A stretch of 22,285 bases of DNA from Acanthamoeba lenticulata (GCA_002179805.1 NAVB01002273.1:1-22285); one strand, 5' to 3'. Positions 1-13,351 are shown, counted from the first letter of the stretch. Made by a program: numbers and translations. Notes: generated by a model not told the origin, from the letters alone.

Positions 1-1633
1 GGCGCGCCGGGTGCCGCAGGGGCAGGAGCCGGAGCGGCAGCGGGCGCGACGGCCGACGGGCCGATCTTGGGTCGCTCGGCCTCGGCCCGGGCGATGGCCT
101 TGGCCTTCTCCTCGGGGGTCATGTGGGCCATGATGGCCGAGGCCGTGGCGGCGATGGAGCCCGTGTGACCGTCCCAGATGATCTTGGGCTGGCGGCGGCT
201 CTCCTCGGCCTTGCGGGCCTCCTCCTCCTCATCGAAGATGTCCGGGCGGAGGGCGCTGAGCGAGCGCAGGTTCTTGCTGATCTCGTCGCCCTCGGCCAGC
301 GAGCTCTCGCGCCGTCGCTTCATCTGCTCGAGCTTCTTCTGCCGGGCGATGGGGTCGAGCAGCTCGATACGCATGTGCTCCTCCATCTCCTCGAGCGGGA
401 TCTTCTCGCCGCACTTGGGGCAGATCGAGTACTTGAGCGCCTCGGCTGTGGCGCCGCCGGCGGCGGGCTTGGGCACCTCGCCCTTGACGATCCTGATCTC
501 CTGGTCGTCGAGGTCCATCTCCATCTCGACGTCCATGTCCATATCGTCTCCGTCGGGTCGCTCCTGCTTGACGCCGCGCGCGGTCATCTCGCTGCCGCCG
601 GCCGCCGATGGCGCGGCGCCGGGGCGGGAGGCGAGGGCCGGCTTGAGCTCGTCCTCGTCAAAGAGGATGGTCTCCACTACGACAAAGTCGTGCCAGTCGA
701 TGAGCGCCCGCTCCATGCGCTCCTTCTCCTCTTCGTTCTCTTCGTCCTTGAGTCGCTGCTGGTGTCGCTCCCAGTCGACCCGGTCGAGCAGGTTGGCGTA
801 GACCGTGTGTTTGTCTAGCAGCGCGTCGAGCTTGGTGTTGAGATCGTGCGGCGGCATGAGCACCTTTGTGTAGGCGTCCACCAATGTGTTGAAGAACTTG
901 TGCAGGTAGTGCTGCGGCTTGAGGAAGTCAAACTGCGGATTGCGCTGCTCCCGGTTGAGGAGCCCCAAGTAGAAGTGCTTGCCATTGCGGGCCACGAACT
1001 GAGCCGACAGCTTGATCACCTCCCTGCGCAAACGAAAACATGAGAATCCAAGATGAGGTTCCTCTTCTTTACGCTCACAATGAACAAGCTCGTGGCTGTG
1101 CAACTGGCCTTCGAAGGAGGAACGTACAAATCAAGTGCAGAGAGGATGTCAGGAATGTCGATGATCCACTCCTCAGGCTCGGGTGCTTTCAAAGGCTTGG
1201 CCGGTTTGGCCTCCTTTTCAGCGACCGTTTTCTTTGTAGGCAAAGCGGCAAGTGCAGCGACCTTCACGACGACGATTGTAGGGCGAAGATGAAGATGAGC
1301 GACTTGATGTCGAAAACAAGAAGGTGGGGAAGAGTACCTCTGCAGTGTCCTGCCCTGGCAGAAGCCCCTTCAATTCTTGGATGCGCCGCTTATAATAAGC
1401 GTGGAAGGGATCAGTGGGCAGCAAGAAGCTGAACGTCGCGTTCTGCTTTTCGTTGGCCAAGATTTTGTGCTCAAATGCTGGCCCATTTCGCGCAACAAAA
1501 TCTGCAGTCTTGTCGATAACGGCTGGCAAAGGGAACAAAATCAGCATGAATGAGGGGAAATCCAGGTGCAAGCATTACACAAAAAGAACGTACTTCTTTT
1601 CTCGGGAGGGATGTTGGCCGCCAGCGTCGCCAT
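1..1633 (-). CDS. SF3A1: Splicing factor 3A subunit 1 (SF3A1/Prp21), 3' end outside window
   Basis: Subunit of the SF3a complex of U2 snRNP, acting in the nucleus in branch-site recognition and prespliceosome assembly. Exons on the minus strand are 1594-1633, 1338-1522, 1128-1261 and <1-1023. Splicing gives 460 codons in one frame, and all three introns are GT-AG (GTACGT, GTACTC, GTACGT donors). Two SURP domains are visible. SURP1 (about residues 14-57) contains DKTADFVARNG and ends near FHAYYKRRIQEL. SURP2 (about 122-165) contains AQFVARNGKHFY and LHKFF. Further matches to known SF3A1 are DWHDFVVVETI, a CPKCGEKIP segment followed by EEHMRIELLDP (C321/C324), and IWDGHTGS near residue 403. Human SF3A1 has no Cys pair at the GEKIP site. 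The start ATG gives a very short leader of about 13 residues before SURP1. The family's C-terminal ubiquitin-like domain would lie left of position 1. It diverges from eL32 with about 300 bp between. Confidence 0.95.
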
Positions 1634-1931
1634 TGTCCACTTGGAGGCCGCTGATGATCAGACAGTCGGTTAGGCCAAGAATTTCTTTGTCGCAAAGAAA
1701 AAGCATGATTTCTTCGTCGTAAACATGGATTTATCCTAGCATTGCTAACAGGGCTAAAGCCACTTTTTTCCAGTTTTCCAGCCCTTCTCTCTTTTTCTCC
1801 CTCTCCATCTCGCATCGTCCGTCGTCGTAGCGGGTTCCCTCAGGTGCGCTCCCGCCTCCCCCGATGTCGCGCGCCTTAATCAATCTGCTGGAGCGTTAGT
1901 CTCTTGAGCTAACACGTACGTGTTGTACAGA
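1634..1931. promoter_or_regulatory. Divergent SF3A1 / eL32 promoter with probable eL32 5'UTR intron
   Basis: This 298-bp gap separates the SF3A1 start (minus) from the eL32 start (plus), so it should carry both core promoters. Directly before the eL32 ATG there is a convincing intron end: CTAAC at about 1909-1914, resembling a branch point, then TTGTACAG at 1923-1930, one base before the ATG. A matching donor, CAG|GTGCGC, lies at 1843/1844. This would make an 87-bp 5'UTR intron, a normal size here. A pyrimidine-rich stretch covers about 1775-1815. No clear TATA box was seen. The intron is inferred from splice signals only. Confidence 0.5.
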
Positions 1932-2406
1932 ATGCCTCACCCCCTCATCAAGAAGCGCATCGTCAAGAAGCGCACCAAGAAGATCGCCCGCTTCCAGTCC
2001 GATCTTTTCCTCCGCGTGAAGGTTTGCATCTCCTTACACAATTCGCTGGTTGTCTTGAGCGTCCCCCGTTAATCAATCTCTCTTCTCTCTCCAGACCTCA
2101 TGGAGGAAGCCCCGCGGTATCGACAACAGGGTGAGGAGGAAGTTCAAGGGCTCCCTCATCATGCCCAAGATCGGTTATGGATCGAACAAGAAGACCAGGC
2201 ACATGCTCCCTTCGGGTTTCCACCGCTTCCGCGTCTTCAACGTGAACGACCTCGAGCTTCTGCTTATGCACAACCGTAAGTACGCTGCTGAGATCGCCCA
2301 CAGCGTTTCTTCCAAGAAGAGGAAGGAAATCATCGAGAGGGCCGCCCAGCTGAACATTAAGGTTACCAACGCCAACGCCAGGCTCAGGACTGAGGAGAGC
2401 TCGTAA
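1932..2406 (+). CDS. RPL32: 60S ribosomal protein eL32
   Basis: Structural protein of the large cytosolic ribosomal subunit. Two exons, 1932-2021 and 2095-2406, are joined by a 73-bp phase-0 intron (GTTTGC donor, CTCTCCAG acceptor), giving 133 residues against about 135 in animals. The N-terminus [21 protein letters not shown] and the second-exon opening [19 protein letters not shown] are hallmark eL32 sequence. The segment [19 protein letters not shown] and the C-terminal helix around [16 protein letters not shown] are also family-typical. The ATG sits one base after a likely 5'UTR intron acceptor. Codon use is strongly GC-ending, as expected for a highly expressed gene. It faces a minus-strand gene cluster downstream. 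There is little doubt about this call. Confidence 0.97.
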
Positions 2407-2488
2407 ACGAAAGGAGCCTTCTTTCTGTCTGTTCTTCAATACAGTTCTTTCCGAAACATTTGCATTTTTGTTGATGAATTGAGAGCAT

Positions 2489-2683
2489 TTATTTGACAAA
2501 AGGCCGGGCGAGATGGGTGGGGCTGTGGGTGACTGCATGCTCTCGCGATCCACGCGGGTTGGTCCTCTCTTCGTAGTCGGCGAGTGAAGCACCCACAGAC
2601 AAGACAGACACGACAACAAACAACAAGATGCCCAAGATCCAGAAAACTGGTCCCATTTCCGAGAGAGTGAGGACTACAATCAT
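2489..2683 (-). CDS. Candidate 64-aa single-pass membrane micropeptide
   Basis: An ATG-initiated frame on the minus strand between the eL32 stop and the stop of the 242-aa gene. It opens MIVVLTLSEMGPVFWILG, continues with a hydrophobic helix to about residue 33 (ILLFVVVSVLSVGAS), then has a hydrophilic tail (ADYEERTNPRGSREH) ending PFVK. That order, a membrane helix followed by a charged tail, is what a real small membrane protein looks like. The frame lies 28 bp past the upstream gene's stop, so it could instead be that gene's 3'UTR, and the opposite strand is also partly open. I recognise no family. Transcript evidence would decide. Confidence 0.3.
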   Translation of the reverse strand: MIVVLTLSEMGPVFWILGILLFVVVSVLSVGASLADYEERTNPRGSREHAVTHSPTHLARPFVK

Positions 2684-2711
2684 CCTTCAAGCTTACGTGG
2701 TCACTGTGCGC

Positions 2712-3558
2712 TTAGTTGGTCGCTGTCTCGTCCACCAGCCGCCTACGAGCACGCACGAACTTCCTACCGAGAACCGCACCGGTACGAGCCACTGGCGGAA
2801 CGAGGAATTTTAGCTTCTGCTTTGCACGGCCGGAGGGCGTACCAGGAGGTGGCGGCACAAAAGTGAGCTTACAGATGGCGTAGATCCAACACAGAGGAAG
2901 AAAGGGTAAGCCGAGGAGCATCAGCAGCCACCCAAGCAAGGTCTCGAGCAGTCTGGACAGTGCTGATGTCGGGCGCTCTCCAAAGTTGAGCTTCTTGCGG
3001 CGAGCAGAAACAGGGTAAGGTGACCTGATCGCTGCCAGGTCGAAGAGTGCTGGTGCTGCCTTGGGAGTGAAGAAAAACGCTTTGGCGTCTGTGGTGCATG
3101 GGACCTTTCTCTTGCCTGCGTTGATTCGTAGTCCTTGCGCAGCGCATGACTTAAGGGAGGGGAAGGGCTCATCTGCCTCCCAGTTGACGTCTCGTGGATA
3201 AGGTCTCGTTTTCCTCTCAACTGGAACAGCAAAGCCTGCAGGCGTATCCTCCTTGGCGCATACGACTCTTGTTCCTGCAAGCCAAAGAAGGTTTCAAACC
3301 TTCCTTCATGAAGCTTCGATTGGAGGAGATAAGGTGGCGTACCGCTATCGGAAGCCTGGCGAGTGGTAGGCACAACCTTTTCGTAAACGATGCCTGGAGT
3401 AACAGGACCGTCCTGCTCAAGCAGTCGCCTACTGGTAAAGCGTCAGCAGCTGTTGACGTGGGGTCAGTCATTTGGGCTTACCGCTTCTCCTCACGTTCCT
3501 CACGAAGTGATTGGAACATCGCTGGGGTAAGGGCACGTCTACGTAGTGGCAGTGCCAT
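2712..3558 (-). CDS. Hypothetical 242-aa protein with C-terminal hydrophobic hairpin
   Basis: Not recognised. Minus-strand exons 3482-3558, 3343-3431 and 2712-3274 join in frame (donors GTAAGC and GTACGC, acceptors TACCAG and TTGCAG) to give 242 residues. The start is the first in-frame ATG, opening MALPLRRRALTPAMF. The N-terminal third is highly charged (a run of RE/EE/KR residues to about residue 30). The middle is Pro/Lys/Arg-rich without a known motif. A long hydrophobic stretch at about 168-192 contains GWLLMLLGLPFLPLCWIYAI, followed by PPPPGTP and a strongly basic tail (RKFVRARRRLVDE). The hydrophobic part is broken by prolines, so it may be a membrane hairpin or a single anchor with basic flanks. 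It lies tail-to-tail with eL32 and only 177 bp downstream of the GPR107-like gene on the same strand. Confidence 0.7.
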
Positions 3559-3735
3559 GTCCGTCTGCTTGGTGTCTCTACAAGCCAGAATGCTGGCTTG
3601 CCGCGACCGAAGCAGAATAAGGAAAGGTGCCCGCACTTCTCTTTGACGCGATTGGACGACGAAACGTTTGGGGGAAGCTTTATTGGAAAAAGAAAGGGCG
3701 TTTTGTTGTGACGACAGCCGCTATCGAGGCTCTCC

Positions 3736-5822
<2,087 letters not shown>

Positions 5823-5929
5823 TTGGGACCCACGTCGCTGCGGATTCTGTTTCTTCTGTTTCTTTTTGGAGCTTTTTGGGCCCCACGCGGCAGCACTGAG
5901 AAACCGATCCTACACAAAACGTGCACACT

Positions 5930-6810
5930 TCATGACCCAAGACGCAGGGGCATGGACGGCCACATGGCCGGCTGCTTGAGATCGCAGGCGCGGAGGAAGA
6001 GCGTGTTCATCATGCCTTCTAGTTCTTCCACCTTGCTCAAACCTTTGGCTCCAAACAGGTGTTCACGTGAGAGCCGTTCAGCAGACGTGACGGGATCGGT
6101 CGGCACCGCTCCACCTGCAACAAAGGAATGCGCACTACCGTGTAAGGGATGCAAAAGGAGACGTGGCTCAAATTCACTTCGCCTCTACCTATTGTGCTTT
6201 GTGTAACGAAGGCTCCGGTCTTGCGGGTGTAGCGTGCCTTTTTGGCTTCTTCACGCGCCTTCGCTTGTTCCTTACGCCTCTGCCAACATAATAGAGTGAG
6301 GTTAGACACTTGAGTGGGAATGCACCATGAATCACGTACCCGGTTCTTCTCCTTACGCCGCCTGGCGTCGCTGCGTGCGAAAAGAGCAATCGCTTCCTCT
6401 GATAGGACGTAGAAGGGTGCGCTCTCACCATCGTCCTCTACCGTTAGGTCCGCTATTTCTTCCATTTCCTGCTCTTCTGTACCCTCAGCTTCTCCTCCTT
6501 CCATTTCGCCCTCTTCGCTTTCCCCATCGCTATTCTCTTGGTGCTGGTGTCCATGAGCAAGGGTATGTGCCGTGGGCGAGTGGGCTGCGAGGTGATGGAA
6601 GGGAGGGTAGTAGCCGTAGGGAAGAGAAAAGGGAACACACGCGGGCGAGTAGCATGGCGATACTAACACGCCACAGGAACAGGGAACAGCGCCGTAGGCG
6701 AGCTGTACACCAGCTGGCGCATTCCAGGTAGGAGCATGCGGTACTATAGGCACGCTATAAAAGGCCTGCATTGGCGTGAACGGCGCAGGAGGAACCCATG
6801 GATGCGCCAT
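5930..6810 (-). CDS. Hypothetical 248-aa protein, Pro/aromatic N-terminus, acidic centre, basic helix
   Basis: Not recognised. Minus-strand exons 6340-6810, 6189-6279 and 5930-6114 join in frame through GTACGT and GTAGAG donors to give 248 residues. I chose the ATG at 6810 (MAHPWVPPAPFTP). Residues 1-95 are rich in Pro, Tyr, Phe, Cys and His. Residues 95-130 are almost wholly acidic (GESEEGEMEGGEAEG). Residues about 145-180 are a strongly basic probable helix (ARRRKEKNRRRKEQ). The C-terminal exon looks structured: TSAERLSREHLFGAKGL, then EELEGMMNTLFLRACDL and a final WPSMPLRLGS. The last exon is read in the frame forced by splice phase; the unspliced frame gives a poorer tail. The layout suggests a nuclear or RNA-associated protein, but that is a guess from composition. 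It diverges from the ankyrin gene. Confidence 0.7.
6756..6763 (+). promoter_or_regulatory. TATA-like box (TATAAAAG) facing the ankyrin gene
   Basis: A perfect TATAAAAG preceded by GC and followed by GCC, in plus orientation about 277 bp upstream of the ankyrin gene ATG. It lies inside the first coding exon of the divergent 248-aa gene, where the other strand encodes Gln-Ala-Phe-Tyr-Ser. If used, the ankyrin mRNA would start near 6790 and overlap its neighbour's coding start. It may equally be a chance product of coding sequence. Confidence 0.25.
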
Positions 6811-7039
6811 AATCAAGTTGAACAAGGCTCGTCTTTGCCTTTTCCTCTCACGTGCTGCTTTTCAGTTTCTTTTCTTATTCTGGTCTCGTGGAATTGGCAA
6901 GGAAACTCGAATTGCGGTAATGTTGTTGCTTGTCTGAAAGCGGCGACCACGACCAAACAGCCCACGCCACGCCAGCCCCACAGCGAAGCCAAGAGGAGGA
7001 GAGCCTTCACCTCTCTCGCTTCTGTAAAACAAGCGAAGG

Positions 7040-10000
7040 ATGGCAGGTCTGTGGGAAGTGGTGGCGGCTGGGCGCTTTCGCGAGACGGCCGCCCTGCTTC
7101 AGCGTAATGAAGAAGAGGCACAGAAAGAGCTTCACCGTATCGACATGAACGGTAACACCCTTCTCCTCTTAAGCGTCCGTTCCAGCAATCCGGACACCGT
7201 TCAGCTCCTACTCGAGCGCGGGAGCCAACCGGACGCGCGCAACCGCAAAACTGGGTGTGGGCCTCTACACGAAGCCGTACGACTTGTGGGTGTGGATGCC
7301 CTGCGTATCATCGAACTGCTGGTCGAACACGGAGCCTACGTGAACCTTCGTGATAAGGAAGTACGTGCTCGGTGCATGTGGGCAAACGACATGCTGCTTA
7401 CCCCACAGTGTATTGCAGGGCCGTACGCCGCTACACATCGCGACCGAGAATGCCTTCGAAGAGGCCATTGACTACCTGCTCTCCGTTGGTGGCAATCCGA
7501 CATTCAAAGACAAGAAGGGACGCAAGCCGGGACACATCGCCAAGACTCTCCCTGACCAACACATATACGAGGCCTTCTTCAATTTTGAACACAAGGCCAA
7601 GCAAGAGCGTCAGCAGCCCAACAGAAAGAAGGGCGTGCGGAGGAAGAAGGACCCCAATCGACGCCTCTTCAACGCGATCCTGCTCAATCGGCTACGCGAC
7701 CTGGAGGCTCTGTTGAAGGGCGGCGAGAAGGCTGGCGTGCACGTTAACAGCACCAGCCACAACGGCCACAGCCCTCTCTACCTCGGTATGTCTCAAGTAT
7801 CGTCCGACAGTATCGTCGTCTCTCTGACCATGGACATGCAGCAAGCAAGCTTGGCCATTTGGAGGCGCTGAAGCTGCTCATCAAATATGGCGCCAAGCCA
7901 CACATCATGAACACAAGCGGGACGACGCCTCTACACGCCGCTGCCGAAGGTGGCCATGACGCAGTGGTCGAGGTAGCGTTGTTTCATCTCCCGCCTGCGC
8001 AGTAAGCCAAGCTCACTCAGCGTGGCGTGTAATTGGTCAAGGTGTTGTTGCACCACCGGGCTCCTATTGATGTGCGAGATAACGACAAGAAGACGCCTCT
8101 GGACGTGGCCTTTCAAAAGGGTCGAGGCTCCACCATTCGCCTTCTGTTGAACCTGCTCCTCGTCAAGGGCCAGACCTTCTCACAGAAGCGGTACCTCAAC
8201 ATGAATTACCCACTTCACCTTCTATGACGGCCTTATGACGAGCATACGACAGGTGGGACTGGATGTTCCGCAAGGCGACCAAGAACGGCCATGTGGACTT
8301 GATGCAGCTTGTGGTACGTCCAAGGCCAAGAGTTATCCTTCGCGGCTTGTTGCTGATGATGCCTTTCTTTTTGACTACCCTTTTCTCGTTACAGCTGAAG
8401 TGCTCACCGTCGCTGAACATCAACGTCCAAACGCTCTCGGGTTGGTCGCCACTGCACATTGCTGTGCGGCACGGCCAAGTCGACGCCGTAGCGTTCCTTC
8501 TTTCGCAACGAGGCATAAAGACCAATCTGGGCACCAACGACAACTGGACGCCCCTCCACGTGGCTTGCGATTACCCGCACACCGAACGGAGGATGAAGCT
8601 CATGTCTTTGCTGCTCGCCCAAAAGGGGACCAATCCTAACATCCAGAACAGCGCAGGTTCGCTTCTGCTTATCGTCTCTTTCTTCCTTCTTTGCTTTGGA
8701 GGTGTAAAACTGACAATGGCGAACCGTTCTCAGCCTTCACGCCGCTCCACATGTGTACCAAGAAGCACGACTTGGAGGGCGTGCGGCTTCTGCTCGAGTA
8801 TGGCGCTCGGCCGGACGTTAAGGACAAGAACGGCTGGACGCCGCTCTCCATCGCCTACAGCGAGAAGCAAAAGCAGAAGCAGACCGAGCAACCGGAAGAC
8901 GAGAACGGCGGCTTGTCTGCAGAAGGCGATAGCGAACAGTTGGACGACATGGAGGAAATCATGCACTGCCTGATCGAGTCCGGCGCTGATCCCAACCAGT
9001 TGTCTTTCACGTCGCGCACTTCGCCCCTCTACGAGGCCTGTCGCCTCGGCATGGAGAGGAGAGCCGAGATCTTGATCGGTAAGTTGCCGTCCCTTTAGCC
9101 CTCCCGGGAGGTTCATGTGGCTCATGGTGCATTCCAATCCCACCTTGCTCAGAACACGGAGCCGATGTCAACTTCGTTAAGCCCGCACGAAAGATTCAGG
9201 CGGTCGGAGGTGATGCAGGACAGGAAGGAGAGGGGAATCAGATGAGCCAAGCTTGGTCTGTTCTCGCCATCTCCGTCCTCAAGGAGAGGTCGCCGCGCAT
9301 CATCTCCCTTCTCATCGAAAAGGGCGCCCACGTCAACTTCACCAATGCCAAGGGCTACACGCCACTGCACACGGGTTAGCACTCTTCCTTCTCCTCCGCC
9401 TTGCCTGCTGCTCTTTGCTGACGTTGGAGCAACAACCACAACAGCGGTGACGCTGGCCAACTATGAGGTGGTGCGGATGCTGCTCGAAGCCGGCGCAAAC
9501 CCGAACATCTGCACTGTGGACGGCGCCTCGCCCCTCTTCACGGCCTTGTGTGTGGCCTTTGGTAGTCACGCTAACCCCGGACGAAGCGAACGCGCTCCAC
9601 GCTCGACGCACGAATCGGATCGCTCTGAACGCATTAACCTGATGCCATCGTCAAGCACAGGCAGCAAACACAACACGAACCGTAGACAGGCCGAACTGAT
9701 CATCGAGGCATTGCTTGCACACGGCGCGCGCCCCAGCGAGGACTCGCTCAAGCTACTCAAGACCGCTCTCTACGGAAACAGTCCGTCCATTTTCATCTCG
9801 CTCCTCAAGCCGCGACCCAGCGCCGCCGGAGCTCAAGGCAACTCAGCCTCTCGCCATGAGGGAATGGAGGTCCTTGCGGAGCGCCCGTCGGAGCTGCTCA
9901 ACTACTTGCTCTACATGCGCAAGCGGGGCAACATTCACATGGAGGACCTCAAGGAGCTGCTTTCCCTCTTCATCGACGGCCATTGTCGTTCACATGGAAC

Positions 10001-13000
10001 CGATGATGGAGAGGACGGTGGAGAGACAACGATGGAGATCCCCTGGCGTCTTGACGTGAACGGAACCGCGGGCAGCCGCACGCCAATCCACGATTTAGTC
10101 CTGTCCTCAGTCTTTGCAGTTGTCAACGCCAGCCGGCAGCACCAACCCCTGACCGAGCAGGCGCTCGCCACTGAGATTGAGCTCATCGCCTTACTCGTCT
10201 CCAAGGGCGCCGCGCTGAACCAGCCCGACCCGCGAACTGGCTTCACGCCTCTCACCAGTGTGGTGCTGGCGCTCGGCCTGCTCAAGGAGGCCGAAGCTCG
10301 TTACCGGGATCCACTCTTGGCCCTTGTGGGCCATCTGCTCTCCCTTGGCGCGACGCCTTCGCTCACAGCCGTGGACAGGGTTCGTTTTTGCTCGTCGCGT
10401 CCCGAAGCTCCCCTTGACACCATCTCACAACCCTTCCTCTTTCTTCTGTGCGTACGCCACACGACAGCGCGGGCGCACATGGCTACACCACGCGGCACAG
10501 AGCTGCCCATCCGATGCGCTCGAGCGACTCCTGGGTCTGGCGCACATGCATGCTGGTGCTGCGCAGCTGCGCACGCTGGCCGATACAGGCGACGCCAACC
10601 ACAGGACGGCACTTCACTTGGCACTCGCCGGAAGCCAGCTGGCGACGGTCTCGCACCTCCTCAAGGTAAGTCCTCTCCCTTAGAGTCTCACTCTCGGTTA
10701 GCCCGACTGATCAAAATCGTTCATAACAGTGCGGGGCCGATGCCAACTTGTGCGACCGCAACGGCCGATCACCCCTCATGCTCGTCTTTATGGTCAAAGA
10801 CTGCACCGACGCGCAGCTGCGCGAGCTCGCAGACGAGCTCGTGGCTCACGGCGCCGACATCAATTACCTGAACGGCTCCTACAACTTGCTCGACCTGGCC
10901 GTGCTCAAGAACAGGTGGGCGGTGGCTGATTATCTCATTGACCTGGGCGCCCGATTCACCCAATCCGGCACACTGCGTACTTTCCCTTTTCTCTCATGAG
11001 TGCCATCAAAAGGCAGATGTAACTCACCATGCTGTCCTCCTTTGGCGCACCATGCCGCCGCGCAGTGAGCCGTAAGAGCAGCGTACTGCGGTGGCCGGTC
11101 CTCAACATGGTGGCCTATCGCGGCAACTGCCGGCTGGCCAGGCTCCTCCTCGAAGCCAAGAGTGTTGACATCAACGACATGGACCGACACATGGTAGCTT
11201 CTAGTCCCTCTAGCGTTGAACCGTTTGCATGACACAAACCACTTATCGTGTCTTGCCTTCGTCCTCTGTCCTCTCTAGTGGACGGCGATTCATGTCGCTG
11301 TGCTGCGCGGTGATGTTGAGATGACGCGCCTCCTGCTGGAGCACGGTGCCGACCCTTCGCAGAACACCAACCACGCGTGGAGTGTCTTGCACACAGCAGC
11401 CGCGTTCCGGCGCGCCAAGACGCCCGAGGAGATCGTCAAGCACAAGCAACGACAGCAAAAGCAGCGGGAGCAGAAGCGCGAAGCCCAGCGCAAGTGGAAG
11501 AGGGAGCAAGAGTACCGAGCCGCTGACATCGTCAGGCCGCGCCTCAGTCGACGTGCTTTTGAAGAGGCCCAGCGCAAGCGGAAGGAAGAGGAGGCCGAGC
11601 TCCTCGAGGAGGAGACCAGGTCCGACGCTGCGGCACAGGGCAACGAGGACGTCAGCGAGCAGCTCCTCCGCTTGCTGCTGGAGAACGCCTCCGATAAGCT
11701 CACAATCAACGGCAAGGACGAGCGCGGCCGGACAGCGCTCGACGTGGCCTTCCTCGTGGGCAACATCAAGGGCGCCAAGGTGCTTGCCGCGCACGGGGGC
11801 CGCAAGCACAAATTCGGGTTCCCCGACAACAAGGGCTGGAACGGTACGCCCGCTCCTCCCAAGTCTTGATTTGAACGGCCATGTGGTTGACTCGCGCCTT
11901 GGTGTGGTCGCACAGATCTGCACCACGCGGTTTCTGAGGGTGAGCTCCACACGGTAAAGGACATCCTCAAGATCCTCTCCGAGCCCGAATTCAAGCACGT
12001 AATCGACGTCAACGCGGGCAACCATTTGGGCCTGACTCCTCTGGTGCGTCGACACCCTGTCTCGCGGCTGAGTGTTGACCTTGTCTGACCCCAACACGAG
12101 CGCAGATGATCGCTGCGATGAAGCCCAACGCGCGCGTTGTCAAGGCGCTGCTGGCGCACGGCGCCAATCCGGCTCTGCGCGACCGCAACGGAAAGAATTG
12201 CCTCCACTACGCGCTCGCGCGCAAGAGACGGGGCGCCGTAAAGGCAATCATGAAGGTTGCCGGCGACGACGTCGTCCTGGCGACCAACAAGGAAGGCTAC
12301 TCGTGCCTCGATCTCGCCAGCAAGCAGGCCGGATCCAATAAGACGAGCCTCTACGACCTGGTCTCCAAGCGCGGCGCTCATGTCAAAGCGGCCGTCGAGG
12401 AGCGGCCCGAGAACAGACCCGAGGGCTGGGCGCGGCGGCCTGCGCGCGGCCAAGACGCCATGGTGTGGTCCGCGAGCAAGTCCGGCAAGGGCGTGCGGCT
12501 CGACGCCGGCGAGGTGGACTGGCGCGAGTGGCAAGAAGACTTTGTGCGCGAGCAGGAGGAATACGAGGCCGAGCAGGCCGAGTATGATCCCAGCTATGAC
12601 GACAACGGAGACGATGGTCACGCCCAGGGAGCGTATCATAACAGCCATTACCTCGACTGGGCCGAGTACATGCCAGCGCCGATGCATGGAACCGTCTCGC
12701 TCGAGGCGGACGATCCTGCCTACCTCATCCACGTGCCTGCAGGCCATGATGGTGCTGGTGATGGCGATGAAGAGCCAGGCCATCCCACGCTCTATCCCAT
12801 GCCGTTCCTGTCCTCGTCGTCCTTCTACCCGCCGGGCCACTACGCTGAACCCGCGGTCGGAGAGGCCTGGCCGACGGCTCAACAGGATGGCGATGACAAC
12901 GACTCGTTGGCGGCGTATGGCGGAGCCGATTGGGACAACGCGGCCTGGACCACCTCCGAAACGAGTCCGTTGGACCCGTGGGCCCCGCAGACCATGACCT

Positions 13001-13140
13001 ACGCAGGCGACCCGATGGAGCAGCATCAGCAGCAACAACAGCTGCCGGTGGTAAGCTGCCCCTTCTGCGGGTCGATCTGGCCCGACTCAGAAAGTGTGGT
13101 CGCCCACGCCCTCGCGGCCCACAACGCCTACCTGGGCTAG
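7040..13140 (+). CDS. Large ankyrin-repeat protein with C-terminal C2H2 zinc finger
   Basis: Fifteen exons: 7040-7360, 7419-7785, 7842-7972, 8042-8190, 8253-8313, 8395-8656, 8734-9078, 9153-9374, 9445-10379, 10468-10665, 10730-10976, 11066-11193, 11279-11843, 11916-12043, 12106-13140. They sum to 5,094 nt, or 1,697 residues, with every junction in phase. About 30 ankyrin repeats run from the N-terminus to roughly residue 1,430. Examples are GRTPLHIATENAFEEA, GTTPLHAAAEGGHDAVVE, GWSPLHIAVRHGQVDAVA and GLTPLMIAAMKPNARVV. A charged coiled-coil-like insertion (KHKQRQQKQREQKREAQRK and on) interrupts one repeat in exon 13. The last about 250 residues are low-complexity, acidic and Tyr/Pro-rich. The final 30 hold CPFC-x12-H-x4-H (C1671, C1674, H1687, H1692), a C2H2-type finger. 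Most likely a scaffold; partners cannot be told from sequence. Exon 4's acceptor (GGTCAAG) is the weakest junction. Confidence 0.88.
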
Positions 13141-13351
13141 GGACACGTTTCGAAGGGGGCGGAGCCTGCTTCTTCCTTCTCCCCTCTTGCTTCTTCTTGC
13201 TCCTCCCAGCTCTCTCGCCAGAACAGAAGAAAAACGTTCTACAAGAAGCGAATTGAGTTGGTGTTTCATTGCGAGTGGGTCATCATGTACAAGAAGGCGC
13301 AATGTAGAGGGCTTGAGTTGGGGTCATGTTGAGAACGACACAGCTCTGCGT

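Noticed and set aside
123..818. Two overlapping plus-strand frames of over 200 codons
   Set aside because: Both are antisense to SF3A1 exon 4, whose SURP2 and IWDGHTGS motifs fix the coding strand.
2628..2813. Plus-strand frame starting MPKIQKTGP
   Set aside because: No downstream exon or family match; it overlaps the 3' coding end of the 242-aa gene.
2869..3147. Possible intron in the 242-aa gene (GTCCCATG to CTCCCAAG)
   Set aside because: The true reading frame runs straight through it, so no splice is needed.
11290..13038. 582-codon open frame on the minus strand
   Set aside because: It is antisense to ankyrin exons 13-15, where GC-ending codons keep the other strand open; the peptide is Arg/Ala/Leu/Val-rich without domain pattern.
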